This document shows positions 46,801-58,500 of a stretch of 64,000 bases of DNA, piece after piece; positions within the stretch are counted from its first letter, which is position 1, and each line of letters opens with the position of its first letter. The notes under the pieces are model-generated. The model made no database searches. It was not told the DNA's origin and worked only from the letters and a program-made list of their open reading frames with translations. This stretch comes from Closterium sp. Naga37s-1 (lineage: Eukaryota; Streptophyta; Zygnematophyceae; Desmidiales; Closteriaceae): contig CANJKZ010000172.1 of NCBI GenBank assembly GCA_947471745.1, forward strand, positions 2,784,501 to 2,848,500, read 5' to 3'. Made by a program: the position numbers and the translations under genes.

Positions 46801-49800
46801 CACTTTCTTACCAACCAAGGGGTAGCGGCTGGCAGCAAGGAGGGCGAGGGTCATGGATGTTGACACAGCATGCACATGACACGTGCACCTCTCTTTCTCA
46901 TTTCACCCTACCTCTGAAGCACCACCATACCCCCTCGCTAATGCTGCATCCTTTCTCCACCCTTCCCTCCCCTCCCCCTGCCCCCTTACCCCCGCGTGCC
47001 CATCCCACAGGCGCAGTTCCTGCAGCGCAAGCGGCTCATCCCAGTGGGCAGCAACCCTTTCCCTGGCGGCAGCACTACACGCCCTCCCCCCTGAATCTCC
47101 TTCTCTTTCACCCTCGCCCCGCCCCCCCCTCCCCCTCCCCCTCATGCCCATCCCACAGACGCAGTTCCTGCAGCGCAAGCGGCTCATCCCAGTGGGCAAC
47201 AACCCCTTCCTCGCAGCAGATGACGAGGACACTCCCACTGACGACCTGCATGCTGCCTGGGGCCCTGCTGCCCTCTGCTCTGCCACCCCGTCCCCCCCCC
47301 GTGACCTCGTGGAAGCAGACCTGAGGGTACTACTCCCTCCCTTCTCCTCCCTCTGTTTATTGAGATGTCTCAAAATTTACTCTGCTTTGATGCCACTCCA
47401 TCCCGCCTCCCGGTCCCACTATCCCTCTCCCTCCCACTATCCCTCTCGACCCTCACTATCCCTCGCGCTCCCACTACCCCTCTCCCTCCCACTATCTCTC
47501 TCGCTCCCACTACCCCTCCCCCTCCCACTATCTCTCTCGCTCTCACTATCCCTCCCCCTCTCGCTATCCCTCTCGCTTCCACGACCCCTCTCCCATGCAC
47601 GATCTCACTATCCCACTGTCCCTCTAGGTTCCTCTCTCTGTCTCGATGCAAGCACGCTCACTCACACTCCCTTCTCACCATGTCCAATGTTCTGTTCTGC
47701 TACAGCCATGTGCGTTATTCCACTCCCTTTTCTCCTCTATTGCGCGCCTGGCCTAATCTGCCCTACCCTGCCTTCCCTGCCCCCTTTCCTCCCCGTTCCT
47801 CTCCCTCCCCCACCCTTCCCCCCGCTTCCTCCCCCTTCCTCTCCTTTCCCCACCTTTCTTCCCTCTCCCGCCCTCTTCCTCCCCCACCAGGCCATACCCC
47901 GCGTGCTGGAGTCCATAAGGGCGGACTGGGAGGACGCGCGGTCGCTCAACCGGCGCACGGCAGCAGCGCTGGTGGCCATGCTGCAGGCCAAGGCAGAGGC
48001 AGCGGCAGCAGCAGGGGAGGCGGCGGGGGGCATGAGCCGCAAGGAGATCGACGTGCTTGTCACGGGCGTGGAGACGTCGCTCTGGGTGGGCGAGCAGTTC
48101 GCTGCTGACCTGCAAAACTGTACGTACGCCTGCTTGCTTCTCCTTGCTGCTCTTCCTCGCTTCTCTTTGCCTCTCCTCTCCTTTCCCTTACTTCGCATCT
48201 CCCACCTCGCCTCCCTTGCTTCACCTCTGTCCCTTCTGACCTCTGGCCTTGCACATGCTCGTCATGCATGTAGAATGGAACTGCTAGTTTACACAACTCA
48301 CAGGCGATGTTGTCAGTCCATGTTCTGACTTGCCCCCGCCCCGACCAACCCTACTGACTCCCTTTGCCACCAGTCTCATGCGCGTTGCTCCTCTCTCTCG
48401 CTCCCTCATCCCACCCTGTATTCGATCTTCACCAGTTTCCCCTCACCCTTCTCGTTTCTCCACGTCCCACCTCCACACCACCAATTCCATAGGCATGGCC
48501 CACGATGCATGTATGTACCTGCAGTCCCACAACCTCACCACCACCCCCCCCCCTCCCTTCATCCCTTCCTCCCTACTTCCCATCAGTCCCTTCTTTCCCT
48601 CCACCACCTCCATCCCTCCCTTTCCCCTTTCCCTTCTCGTCTCCCCCACCGCCCCATCGTGCAGGTTTCCCCCAGCTGCGAGTGGTGGCAGTGAGCGCCA
48701 ACAAGGTGATCGGCGTCATGGGCAACGCGAGGGGCGCCATCAGCACAGCAGGCTTCGCTCTCTCACGCCTGGGCGCAGCCCTCCCTGCGCGCCAGGCCAT
48801 AGTCCTCGCGCTCAGCCAGTCAGGCCAAACCTTCCCCACGCTGCATGCCACCCGCATCCTCGCCAAGCACTGCCCTGGGCGCGTCTTCGTCTGCACCGGC
48901 ATGCTCGACTGCAAGATGGCCACGGCTGTGGGTCTGTCTCTTGCCGCTGCTTCTGCTGCGGGCAGCGATGGCGCGTGGTGCGCGCGTGTGTTGCACACGC
49001 ATGCAGGATGGCGGTCTGCTGAGCCGGCAACGGTGTCGGCAGTGGCGTGCCATGCGACCCTCACAGAGCTGTTACTGCACGCCGCGCGCACCCTCAGAAG
49101 CAACGCGGATTCCGCCAAGCTAGCCACAGAGCTCGGCGCACAGACCGCCACTGGCGTGGGCGCCGGCGGGGGCGCAAGGGGAACCGCGGGCGGCGGGGGA
49201 GGCGCGGGAGAGGGGAGTGATGGGGCGGCGCGGCGGTGGGTGGAGCGGCCGCTGGGGCTGCGGTTGAGCGGGGGGGATGTGGCGGACTTGGAGCGCATGC
49301 GCGATGCCGTGGTGATGAAGAGCGCTCCTGACATTGTCGGGTGGACGCCAAGAGGCCACCGCGTGCACTCCCCTGTTAACTCCGCTCTCCGAATGCAGGG
49401 GCTCCTGGTGGGCATGCACCCACGGCATGTGCTTTGAAAATCATATAATTTTCAACCGTGCTGAATCACGAATGCAAGTGGTGGGTGGTGGTGCAACGTG
49501 TGGAATGCTGCACAAGGCATGAAAGTTCCACTATCACCCATGTTCTTCTCCCTCCACCCTTCCTTTGCCTCCCCTCCCCCCTCCCCCCTTCGCCCCCTCC
49601 CGCAGTGGGCGCTGCATGTGTTAGAGACGCCCATGGCATGGGCCATCAGCTCGCTCTACGTCAACCAAAGCACGCACCTAACCTAGCTACAACCACCCTT
49701 TCCCCCCTCCCCCCCACACCTCTCGTTCTCCCCCCGCAGTGGGCGCTGCATGTGTTGGAGACGCCCATGGCATGGGCCATCAGCTCGCTCTACATCTTCA

Positions 49801-50887
49801 TAGCTGTGGTGTTTGCCGTGCCCATCTTCACCTCCATCGCCAAGGCCATCCCCACACAAAGTGAGTGACCTCCCTTGGCACGCTTGCCTGCCTCCTGACA
49901 CCATGCCTGCCTGCCTCCTCAACTCAGCTGCACCTCTCTGCCTCACGGTCTGCCCCCACCGCACACGCACATGCGTGCGACAATGCAACCTTTCTTTCCA
50001 TGCGCTTCCTGCCTCCTCTCAAAACCCAACCGTTTTCCTCCCAACCCGTTTCCCCCCCTACTCACACTTCAACCATTCCCCTCCTTCCCCAGGCACCACA
50101 GCAGCAGACGCGCTACTCTACACAGCACGCGCACTCGACGCCCTGCTCTTCTGCTTCCTCCCGCTCATCATCGCCCTCCCTCTCCGCATCCTCACCGGCC
50201 GCGACCTCCTAGCCCGCCTGGGCAAGCGCACAGTCGTCATAGCCGACGTGCCCTGGGTGCACCAATCCCTCGAAGTCTACGTCTCCAAGCTCTTCGCTCT
50301 CAGCTACTGGGTGGCTGGGCTGGACGTGCATGGGGCGAGCCCCATAGATCATCTGGTGCACAGGTTTACTCACAGAGTGTGCCGCGGCACGCTGCTGGCG
50401 TTTGGGCGCCCGGACGGGAGGCTGTGCTCGCAGTCGCGGTGTGAGAGCTGGGTGCTCATGGCGCTGCTGCAGGCGCGGACGATTGTCAGCCTGGGGTGCG
50501 GTGCTGAGGTCATCACTGTTGGTGCGTATAAGGGGGGAGGACGAGGGGGGAGGGGGGGAACGGAGTGGGGGCAAGAGGGGAGGAGTGGGAGGAGGAGGGG
50601 TAAATGCCTTATGTCGGAATATATAGATTGCCCTTCGATACCCCTTGTTTTGATTCCACCCCAAGTGCAAGATTTTTTGCGTCCCACTTTCCTTTAGCAT
50701 CTCGGCGCTGAAACTCATCACACCCTTGCCCACCCAATCCCCCCTCCCCCTCTCCCTCTCCTTCGTCCCCCTCCGTCCCCCCCACTCTTTCCAGGGCACA
50801 ACCCGTACCACGCGCGGTTGCTGGTGAAGCGGCACGTGGTGCTGCCGTCCAACCCCACTTCTCCTCCCACCCCTCACTTCCTCTCCC

Positions 50888-50920
<33 letters not shown>

Positions 50921-52354
50921 ACCTTCTCTCCTTCCCCCCCCGCCCCTTCCTTCCCATCCCCCCGCCCCCGCCTTCTTATCCCCCCCTCCCACCCCCCTGC
51001 TTCCAGGCCACAACCCGTACCACGCGCGGTCGCTGGTGAAGCGGCACGTGGTGCTGCCGTCCAACCGCCCCAAGTTCCTGTGCGAGAAGCTGCTGGGCGT
51101 TGACGACCTCGAACCCGTGCGTGGGGGAGCACATGGAGGGAGGGACGGCGGGGGGAGGGCAGGGCAGGGGGAGGGCAGGGCAGGGGGAGGGCAGGGCAGG
51201 GGGAGGGCAGGGTAGGGGGTTGGGTAGTGCAGGGGGGGTGGTGCTGCCGTCCAACCGCCCCAAGTTCCTGTGCGAGAAGCTGCTGGGCGTCGACGACCTT
51301 GAGCCCGTGCGTGCCCTGACAGATGGGGGAAGAGGGGAGGGGGGAAGCGGGAGGGCAGAGTAGAGGGCAAGAGGGCAGAGCAGGGAAGGGGAGGGGTGGC
51401 AGGGCAGGGCAGGGCAGGGCCGGGCAGGGGTGCCGTCCAACCGCCCCAAGTTCCTGTGCGAGAAGCTGCTGGGCTGGGTGTTGATGACCTTGAGCCCGTG
51501 CGTGTGCGCGCAGGGAAACTGAGGGGAGGGGAAGGCAGTGCAGGGGGAGGGCGGGGTAGGGGGAGGGCAAGGCAGGGCAGGGCAGGGATGCACCGGAGCC
51601 TTGTGAACGGTGTGGGTTGTTGTCTCCTGGGAGGAGTGCTGGTGCTGATGCATGCTAAGACGTGACTCATTATGCTTTCCCTTCCTCCATCCCTCCCCCC
51701 TCCTCCTCCCACTTCCCCCCACCCCCCTCTCTTCCAGACCCCCCTTTCCACTCCGAATCTGTGCCGCCTTCTCCCCTCATTGGGCATCAGGTGAAGCGCT
51801 GGCAGGCAACGAGGGAGCACATTAGAGTCGATTCCTAAGCCACCTTGTCTTTGCCCTTCCTTTCCTCCATTCTCTCCCTCATATCTATCCGCTTATTTGG
51901 GCATCAGATGAAGCGCATGGCAACGAGAGAGCACGTAGTGTCCACAACAACCGGCAAGAACCCCTTTGAGACACTTGACTCTCAGGTACGCTTTGGCACA
52001 CCCACCAGCACACCCGCCACTGTTCTGCCATTGCATCAATGCCTGCGCATGCCTCCACGCCACCACCTCACATCCGCCACACAGCCCCACATGAGCACCC
52101 TCCCCCACTAACCCCCCATCCCACCTGCGCTCCCTTTGCCAAGCACGCCAGTTGGCTGTGCTGTGCCCCATCTATCGCTAACCTCGACACTTCTTCCCTC
52201 CCTGCTGCTGTGGCACAGCGTTTGTGAAATGCCCTCCCCTTCCACCATCAACCCACGCTTCCTTCCCTCCCCGCCCCCCTGTGGCTGTGGCGTGCAGGTG
52301 GTGGGGCTGCATCTCTGCGACGAGGGCACGGTGCAGAAAGCCAGAAAGCTTGGG
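40873..52354 (+). CDS. Membrane-linked GlmS-like protein: class II glutamine amidotransferase plus SIS domain (3' end outside window)
   Basis: Fifteen exons join with all phases closed: 40873-41522, 41928-42108, 42608-43017, 43404-43557, 44286-44457, 44946-45358, 46036-46530, 47159-47326, 47891-48119, 48665-49407, 49740-49860, 50093-50521, 51007-51116, 51908-51985, 52298-52354; about 1,470 codons so far. Exon 1 has a membrane span (VFSVFLSVLAWIALFL) and FFCGNFGMI, the likely amidotransferase cysteine at about residue 202. SERGGQSGG (exon 2), HTRFATSS and THNGDFEFW (exon 3), CDSVMIA (exon 4) and GSFGMTTA...LAARNQPLALG (exon 7) follow the GlmS order. The SIS signature LALSQSGQTFPTL is in exon 10. 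Exons 11-12 add hydrophobic spans. GlmS makes glucosamine-6-phosphate from glutamine and fructose-6-phosphate; activity here is not shown. The intron after exon 5 uses a GC donor. The start is uncertain: the frame is open back to an ATG at 40330. Confidence 0.82.
41608..41630. repeat. Poly(C) run in intron 1
   Basis: About 19 consecutive C at the start of intron 1, followed by a T/C-rich intron reaching the acceptor at 41927. Confidence 0.85.
43637..43703 (+). repeat. Echo of the 3' end of exon 4
   Basis: Copy of CTCATGGACCTCCTCCGCAC through CTTCCACCAG, ending 146 bp after the real donor edge at 43557. The copy is followed by GCCAGACAG rather than GTCAGTCAG, so its donor is lost. Confidence 0.85.
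44183..44226 (+). repeat. Echo of the 5' end of exon 5
   Basis: ACGGTGGTGATGTCGTATGA and onward copies the exon that starts at 44286. It lies 103 bp upstream and carries its own C-rich tract and AG. Confidence 0.9.
44801..44873 (+). repeat. Echo of the 5' end of exon 6
   Basis: TGACGGCACTGCGGGCCGCC and onward copies the exon start at 44946 after the same CACCAG acceptor, 145 bp upstream. The copy has a different reading frame after about 10 codons and meets a TAG, so the downstream copy is taken as the real exon. Confidence 0.9.
45857..45908 (+). repeat. Echo of the 5' end of exon 7
   Basis: GGTTCGTTCGGCATGACAAC and onward, with acceptor CCCAG, lies 179 bp upstream of the real exon start at 46036. 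Identity fades after about 50 bases. Confidence 0.9.
46538..46775. repeat. 17-bp minisatellite after exon 7
   Basis: About 14 copies of CTCACATGCCCTTCTCG and close variants, starting just after the donor at 46531. Confidence 0.9.
47011..47062 (+). repeat. Echo of the 5' end of exon 8
   Basis: GCGCAGTTCCTGCAGCGCAA and onward, with the same CATCCCACAG acceptor, lies 148 bp upstream of exon 8 and is almost identical for about 50 bases. Confidence 0.92.
47400..47625. repeat. CCCACTATCCCTCTC-type repeats in intron 8
   Basis: Imperfect 12-24 bp units of CACTATC/CACTACC with CCTCTCGCTC spacers, about ten copies. Intron 8 (47327-47890) is otherwise C/T-rich. Confidence 0.75.
49606..49661 (+). repeat. 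Echo of the 5' end of exon 11
   Basis: TGGGCGCTGCATGTGTTAGA and onward, acceptor CCCGCAG, lies 134 bp upstream of the real exon at 49740. It matches for about 55 bases, then diverges. Confidence 0.92.
50795..50856 (+). repeat. Echo of the 5' end of exon 13
   Basis: GGCACAACCCGTACCACGCG and onward, acceptor TTCCAG, lies 212 bp upstream of the exon at 51007. One base is missing near its start relative to the real exon, which would shift its frame. Confidence 0.9.
50889..50922. repeat. Poly(C) run in intron 12
   Basis: About 30 consecutive C between the exon 13 echo and exon 13; an i-motif/G-quadruplex candidate. Confidence 0.9.
51238..51306 (+). repeat. First downstream echo of exon 13
   Basis: GTGGTGCTGCCGTCCAACCG to GAGCCC, then GTGCGT. 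It copies the 3' two thirds of exon 13 with a donor, ending 190 bp after the real donor edge (51116). Confidence 0.92.
51428..51497 (+). repeat. Second downstream echo of exon 13
   Basis: The same segment again, ending 191 bp after the first echo, with a small internal change (GGGCTGGGTGTTGATG) and the donor-like GTGCGT kept. GGGGGAGGGCAGGGCA repeats lie between the copies. Confidence 0.9.
51791..51815 (+). repeat. Echo of the 5' end of exon 14
   Basis: TGGGCATCAG acceptor followed by GTGAAGCGCTGGCAGGCAAC, 117 bp upstream of the real exon at 51908. It is a short, imperfect copy. Confidence 0.75.
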
Positions 52355-52415
52355 GTGAGTGCGGTGGTGGTGCGAGGGATGGGGTGGAGGAGGAGCACGG
52401 GTGGGTGGTGCGGGG

Positions 52416-52522
52416 ATGGTGGAAGGGCTGGGATGGGGTGCGGAAGGGCTGGGATGGGGTGCGGAAGGGGTGGGATGGGGTGCGGAAGGGGTGGGATGGG
52501 GTGCGGAAGGGGTGGGATGGCA
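52416..52522. repeat. 21-bp G-rich minisatellite
   Basis: About five copies of GGGATGGGGTGCGGAAGGGCT/GT inside the last intron, about 60 bp after the donor at 52355. Confidence 0.9.
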
Positions 52523-52566
52523 GAAAGGGTGGTGGGGGAGCAGTTTAGGGTGGCAGCGGTGATTAA

Positions 52567-55500
52567 GCTTCCTCGTGTGCATGTGCTGTGATACACTCAT
52601 GCCTTTTGAGTCGACTCAGAACTCGTCTGCTTGGGCTTCCTCGTGTGCATGTGCTGTGATTCACTCATGCCTTTTGAGTCGACTCAGAACTCGTCTGCTT
52701 GGGCTTCCTCGTGTGCATGTGCTGTGATTCACTCATGCCTTTTGAGTCGACTCAGAACTCGTCTGCTTGGGCTTCCTCGTGTGCATGTGCTGTGATTCAC
52801 TCATGCCTTTTGAGTCGACTCAGAACTCGTCTGCTTGGGCTTCCTCGTGTGCATGTGCTGTGATTCACTCATGCCTTTTGAGTCGACTCAGAACTCGTCT
52901 GCTTGGGCTTCCTCGTGTGCATGTGCTGTGATTCACTCATGCCTTTTGAGTCGACTCAGAACTCGTCTGCTTGGGCTTCCTCGTGTGCATGTGCTGTGAT
53001 TCACTCATGCCTTTTGAGTCGACTCAGAACTCGTCTGCTTGGGCTTCCTCGTGTGCATGTGCTGTGATTCACTCATGCCTTTTGAGTCGACTCAGAACTC
53101 GTCTGCTTGGGCTTCCTCGTGTGCATGTGCTGTGATTCACTCATGCCTTTTGAGTCGACTCAGAACTCGTCTGCTTGGGCTTCCTCGTGTGCATGTGCTG
53201 TGATTCACTCATGCCTTTTGAGTCGACTCAGAACTCGTCTGCTTGGGCTTCCTCGTGTGCATGTGCTGTGATTCACTCATGCCTTTTGAGTCGACTCAGA
53301 ACTCGTCTGCTTGGGCTTCCTCGTGTGCATGTGCTGTGATTCACTCATGCCTTTTGAGTCGACTCAGAACTCGTCTGCTTGGGCTTCCTCGTGTGCATGT
53401 GCTGTGATTCACTCATGCCTTTTGAGTCGACTCAGAACTCGTCTGCTTGGGCTTCCTCGTGTGCATGTGCTGTGATTCACTCATGCCTTTTGAGTCGACT
53501 CAGAACTCGTCTGCTTGGGCTTCCTCGTGTGCATGTGCTGCGATTCACTCATGCCTTTTGAGTCGACTCAGAACTCGTCTGCTTGGGCTTCCTCGTGTGC
53601 ATGTGCTGTGATTCACTCATGCCTTTTGAGTCGACTCAGAACTCGTCTGCTTGGGCTTCCTCGTGTGCATGTGCTGTGATTCACTCATGCCTTTTGAGTC
53701 GACTCAGAACTCGTCTGCTTGGGCTTCCTCGTGTGCATGTGCTGTGATTCACTCATGCCTTTTGAGTCGACTCAGAACTCGTCTGCTTGGGCTTCCTCGT
53801 GTGCATGTGCTGTGATTCACTCATGCCTTTTGAGTCGACTCAGAACTCGTCTGCTTGGGCTTCCTCGTGTGCATGTGCTGTGATACACTCATGCCTTTTG
53901 AGTCGACTCAGAACTCGTCTGCTTGGGCTTCCTCGTGTGCATGTGCTGTGATACACTCATGCCTTTTGAGTCGACTCAGAACTCGTCTGCTTGGGCTTCC
54001 TCGTGTGCATGTGCTGTGATACACTCATGCCTTTTGAGTCGACTCAGAACTCGTCTGCTTGGGCTTCCTCGTGTGCATGTGCTGTGATACACTCATGCCT
54101 TTTGAGTCGACTCAGAACTCGTCTGCTTGGGCTTCCTCGTGTGCATGTGCTGTGATACACTCATGCCTTTTGAGTCGACTCAGAACTCGTCTGCTTGGGC
54201 TTCCTCGTGTGCATGTGCTGTGATACACTCATGCCTTTTGAGTCGACTCAGAACTCGTCTGCTTGGGCTTCCTCGTGTGCATGTGCTGTGATACACTCAT
54301 GCCTTTTGAGTCGACTCAGAACTCGTCTGCTTGGGCTTCCTCGTGTGCATGTGCTGTGATACACTCATGCCTTTTGAGTCGACTCAGAACTCGTCTGCTT
54401 GGGCTTCCTCGTGTGCATGTGCTGTGATACACTCATGCCTTTTGAGTCGACTCAGAACTCGTCTGCTTGGGCTTCCTCGTGTGCATGTGCTGTGATACAC
54501 TCATGCCTTTTGAGTCGACTCAGAACTCGTCTGCTTGGGCTTCCTCGTGTGCATGTGCTGTGATACACTCATGCCTTTTGAGTCGACTCAGAACTCGTCT
54601 GCTTGGGCTTCCTCGTGTGCATGTGCTGTGATACACTCATGCCTTTTGAGTCGACTCAGAACTCGTCTGCTTGGGCTTCCTCGTGTGCATGTGCTGTGAT
54701 ACACTCATGCCTTTTGAGTCGACTCAGAACTCGTCTGCTTGGGCTTCCTCGTGTGCATGTGCTGTGATACACTCATGCCTTTTGAGTCGACTCAGAACTC
54801 GTCTGCTTGGGCTTCCTCGTGTGCATGTGCTGTGATACACTCATGCCTTTTGAGTCGACTCAGAACTCGTCTGCTTGGGCTTCCTCGTGTGCATGTGCTG
54901 TGATACACTCATGCCTTTTGAGTCGACTCAGAACTCGTCTGCTTGGGCTTCCTCGTGTGCATGTGCTGTGATACACTCATGCCTTTTGAGTCGACTCAGA
55001 ACTCGTCTGCTTGGGCTTCCTCGTGTGCATGTGCTGTGATACACTCATGCCTTTTGAGTCGACTCAGAACTCGTCTGCTTGGGCTTCCTCGTGTGCATGT
55101 GCTGTGATACACTCATGCCTTTTGAGTCGACTCAGAACTCGTCTGCTTGGGCTTCCTCGTGTGCATGTGCTGTGATACACTCATGCCTTTTGAGTCGACT
55201 CAGAACTCGTCTGCTTGGGCTTCCTCGTGTGCATGTGCTGTGATACACTCATGCCTTTTGAGTCGACTCAGAACTCGTCTGCTTGGGCTTCCTCGTGTGC
55301 ATGTGCTGTGATACACTCATGCCTTTTGAGTCGACTCAGAACTCGTCTGCTTGGGCTTCCTCGTGTGCATGTGCTGTGATACACTCATGCCTTTTGAGTC
55401 GACTCAGAACTCGTCTGCTTGGGCTTCCTCGTGTGCATGTGCTGTGATACACTCATGCCTTTTGAGTCGACTCAGAACTCGTCTGCTTGGGCTTCCTCGT

Positions 55501-58500
55501 GTGCATGTGCTGTGATACACTCATGCCTTTTGAGTCGACTCAGAACTCGTCTGCTTGGGCTTCCTCGTGTGCATGTGCTGTGATACACTCATGCCTTTTG
55601 AGTCGACTCAGAACTCGTCTGCTTGGGCTTCCTCGTGTGCATGTGCTGTGATACACTCATGCCTTTTGAGTCGACTCAGAACTCGTCTGCTTGGGCTTCC
55701 TCGTGTGCATGTGCTGTGATACACTCATGCCTTTTGAGTCGACTCAGAACTCGTCTGCTTGGGCTTCCTCGTGTGCATGTGCTGTGATACACTCATGCCT
55801 TTTGAGTCGACTCAGAACTCGTCTGCTTGGGCTTCCTCGTGTGCATGTGCTGTGATACACTCATGCCTTTTGAGTCGACTCAGAACTCGTCTGCTTGGGC
55901 TTCCTCGTGTGCATGTGCTGTGATACACTCATGCCTTTTGAGTCGACTCAGAACTCGTCTGCTTGGGCTTCCTCGTGTGCATGTGCTGTGATACACTCAT
56001 GCCTTTTGAGTCGACTCAGAACTCGTCTGCTTGGGCTTCCTCGTGTGCATGTGCTGTGATACACTCATGCCTTTTGAGTCGACTCAGAACTCGTCTGCTT
56101 GGGCTTCCTCGTGTGCATGTGCTGTGATACACTCATGCCTTTTGAGTCGACTCAGAACTCGTCTGCTTGGGCTTCCTCGTGTGCATGTGCTGTGATACAC
56201 TCATGCCTTTTGAGTCGACTCAGAACTCGTCTGCTTGGGCTTCCTCGTGTGCATGTGCTGTGATGCACTCATGCCTTTTGAGTCGACTCAGAACTCGTCT
56301 GCTTGGGCTTCCTCGTGTGCATGTGCTGTGATACACTCATGCCTTTTGAGTCGACTCAGAACTCGTCTGCTTGGGCTTCCTCGTGTGCATGTGCTGTGAT
56401 ACACTCATGCCTTTTGAGTCGACTCAGAACTCGTCTGCTTGGGCTTCCTCGTGTGCATGTGCTGTGATACACTCATGCCTTTTGAGTCGACTCAGAACTC
56501 GTCTGCTTGGGCTTCCTCGTGTGCATGTGCTGTGATACACTCATGCCTTTTGAGTCGACTCAGAACTCGTCTGCTTGGGCTTCCTCGTGTGCATGTGCTG
56601 TGATACACTCATGCCTTTTGAGTCGACTCAGAACTCGTCTGCTTGGGCTTCCTCGTGTGCATGTGCTGTGATACACTCATGCCTTTTGAGTCGACTCAGA
56701 ACTCGTCTGCTTGGGCTTCCTCGTGTGCATGTGCTGTGATACACTCATGCCTTTTGAGTCGACTCAGAACTCGTCTGCTTGGGCTTCCTCGTGTGCATGT
56801 GCTGTGATACACTCATGCCTTTTGAGTCGACTCAGAACTCGTCTGCTTGGGCTTCCTCGTGTGCATGTGCTGTGATACACTCATGCCTTTTGAGTCGACT
56901 CAGAACTCGTCTGCTTGGGCTTCCTCGTGTGCATGTGCTGTGATACACTCATGCCTTTTGAGTCGACTCAGAACTCGTCTGCTTGGGCTTCCTCGTGTGC
57001 ATGTGCTGTGATACACTCATGCCTTTTGAGTCGACTCAGAACTCGTCTGCTTGGGCTTCCTCGTGTGCATGTGCTGTGATACACTCATGCCTTTTGAGTC
57101 GACTCAGAACTCGTCTGCTTGGGCTTCCTCGTGTGCATGTGCTGTGATACACTCATGCCTTTTGAGTCGACTCAGAACTCGTCTGCTTGGGCTTCCTCGT
57201 GTGCATGTGCTGTGATACACTCATGCCTTTTGAGTCGACTCAGAACTCGTCTGCTTGGGCTTCCTCGTGTGCATGTGCTGTGATACACTCATGCCTTTTG
57301 AGTCGACTCAGAACTCGTCTGCTTGGGCTTCCTCGTGTGCATGTGCTGTGATGCACTCATGCCTTTTGAGTCGACTCAGAACTCGTCTGCTTGGGCTTCC
57401 TCGTGTGCATGTGCTGTGATACACTCATGCCTTTTGAGTCGACTCAGAACTCGTCTGCTTGGGCTTCCTCGTGTGCATGTGCTGTGATACACTCATGCCT
57501 TTTGAGTCGACTCAGAACTCGTCTGCTTGGGCTTCCTCGTGTGCATGTGCTGTGATACACTCATGCCTTTTGAGTCGACTCAGAACTCGTCTGCTTGGGC
57601 TTCCTCGTGTGCATGTGCTGTGATACACTCATGCCTTTTGAGTCGACTCAGAACTCGTCTGCTTGGGCTTCCTCGTGTGCATGTGCTGTGATACACTCAT
57701 GCCTTTTGAGTCGACTCAGAACTCGTCTGCTTGGGCTTCCTCGTGTGCATGTGCTGTGATACACTCATGCCTTTTGAGTCGACTCAGAACTCGTCTGCTT
57801 GGGCTTCCTCGTGTGCATGTGCTGTGATACACTCATGCCTTTTGAGTCGACTCAGAACTCGTCTGCTTGGGCTTCCTCGTGTGCATGTGCTGTGATACAC
57901 TCATGCCTTTTGAGTCGACTCAGAACTCGTCTGCTTGGGCTTCCTCGTGTGCATGTGCTGTGATACACTCATGCCTTTTGAGTCGACTCAGAACTCGTCT
58001 GCTTGGGCTTCCTCGTGTGCATGTGCTGTGATACACTCATGCCTTTTGAGTCGACTCAGAACTCGTCTGCTTGGGCTTCCTCGTGTGCATGTGCTGTGAT
58101 ACACTCATGCCTTTTGAGTCGACTCAGAACTCGTCTGCTTGGGCTTCCTCGTGTGCATGTGCTGTGATACACTCATGCCTTTTGAGTCGACTCAGAACTC
58201 GTCTGCTTGGGCTTCCTCGTGTGCATGTGCTGTGATACACTCATGCCTTTTGAGTCGACTCAGAACTCGTCTGCTTGGGCTTCCTCGTGTGCATGTGCTG
58301 TGATACACTCATGCCTTTTGAGTCGACTCAGAACTCGTCTGCTTGGGCTTCCTCGTGTGCATGTGCTGTGATACACTCATGCCTTTTGAGTCGACTCAGA
58401 ACTCGTCTGCTTGGGCTTCCTCGTGTGCATGTGCTGTGATACACTCATGCCTTTTGAGTCGACTCAGAACTCGTCTGCTTGGGCTTCCTCGTGTGCATGT

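Noticed and set aside
46048-47324. Open frames running on from exon 7 through the CTCACATGCCCTTCT repeats
   Set aside because: Exon 7 has a clear donor at 46531, and exon 8 resumes the family sequence at 47159 in the correct phase.
49606-49686. Upstream copy of exon 11 taken as a real alternative exon
   Set aside because: Similarity ends after about 55 bases, before a donor equivalent to the real one. It is kept as an echo only; RNA could still show use of its acceptor.
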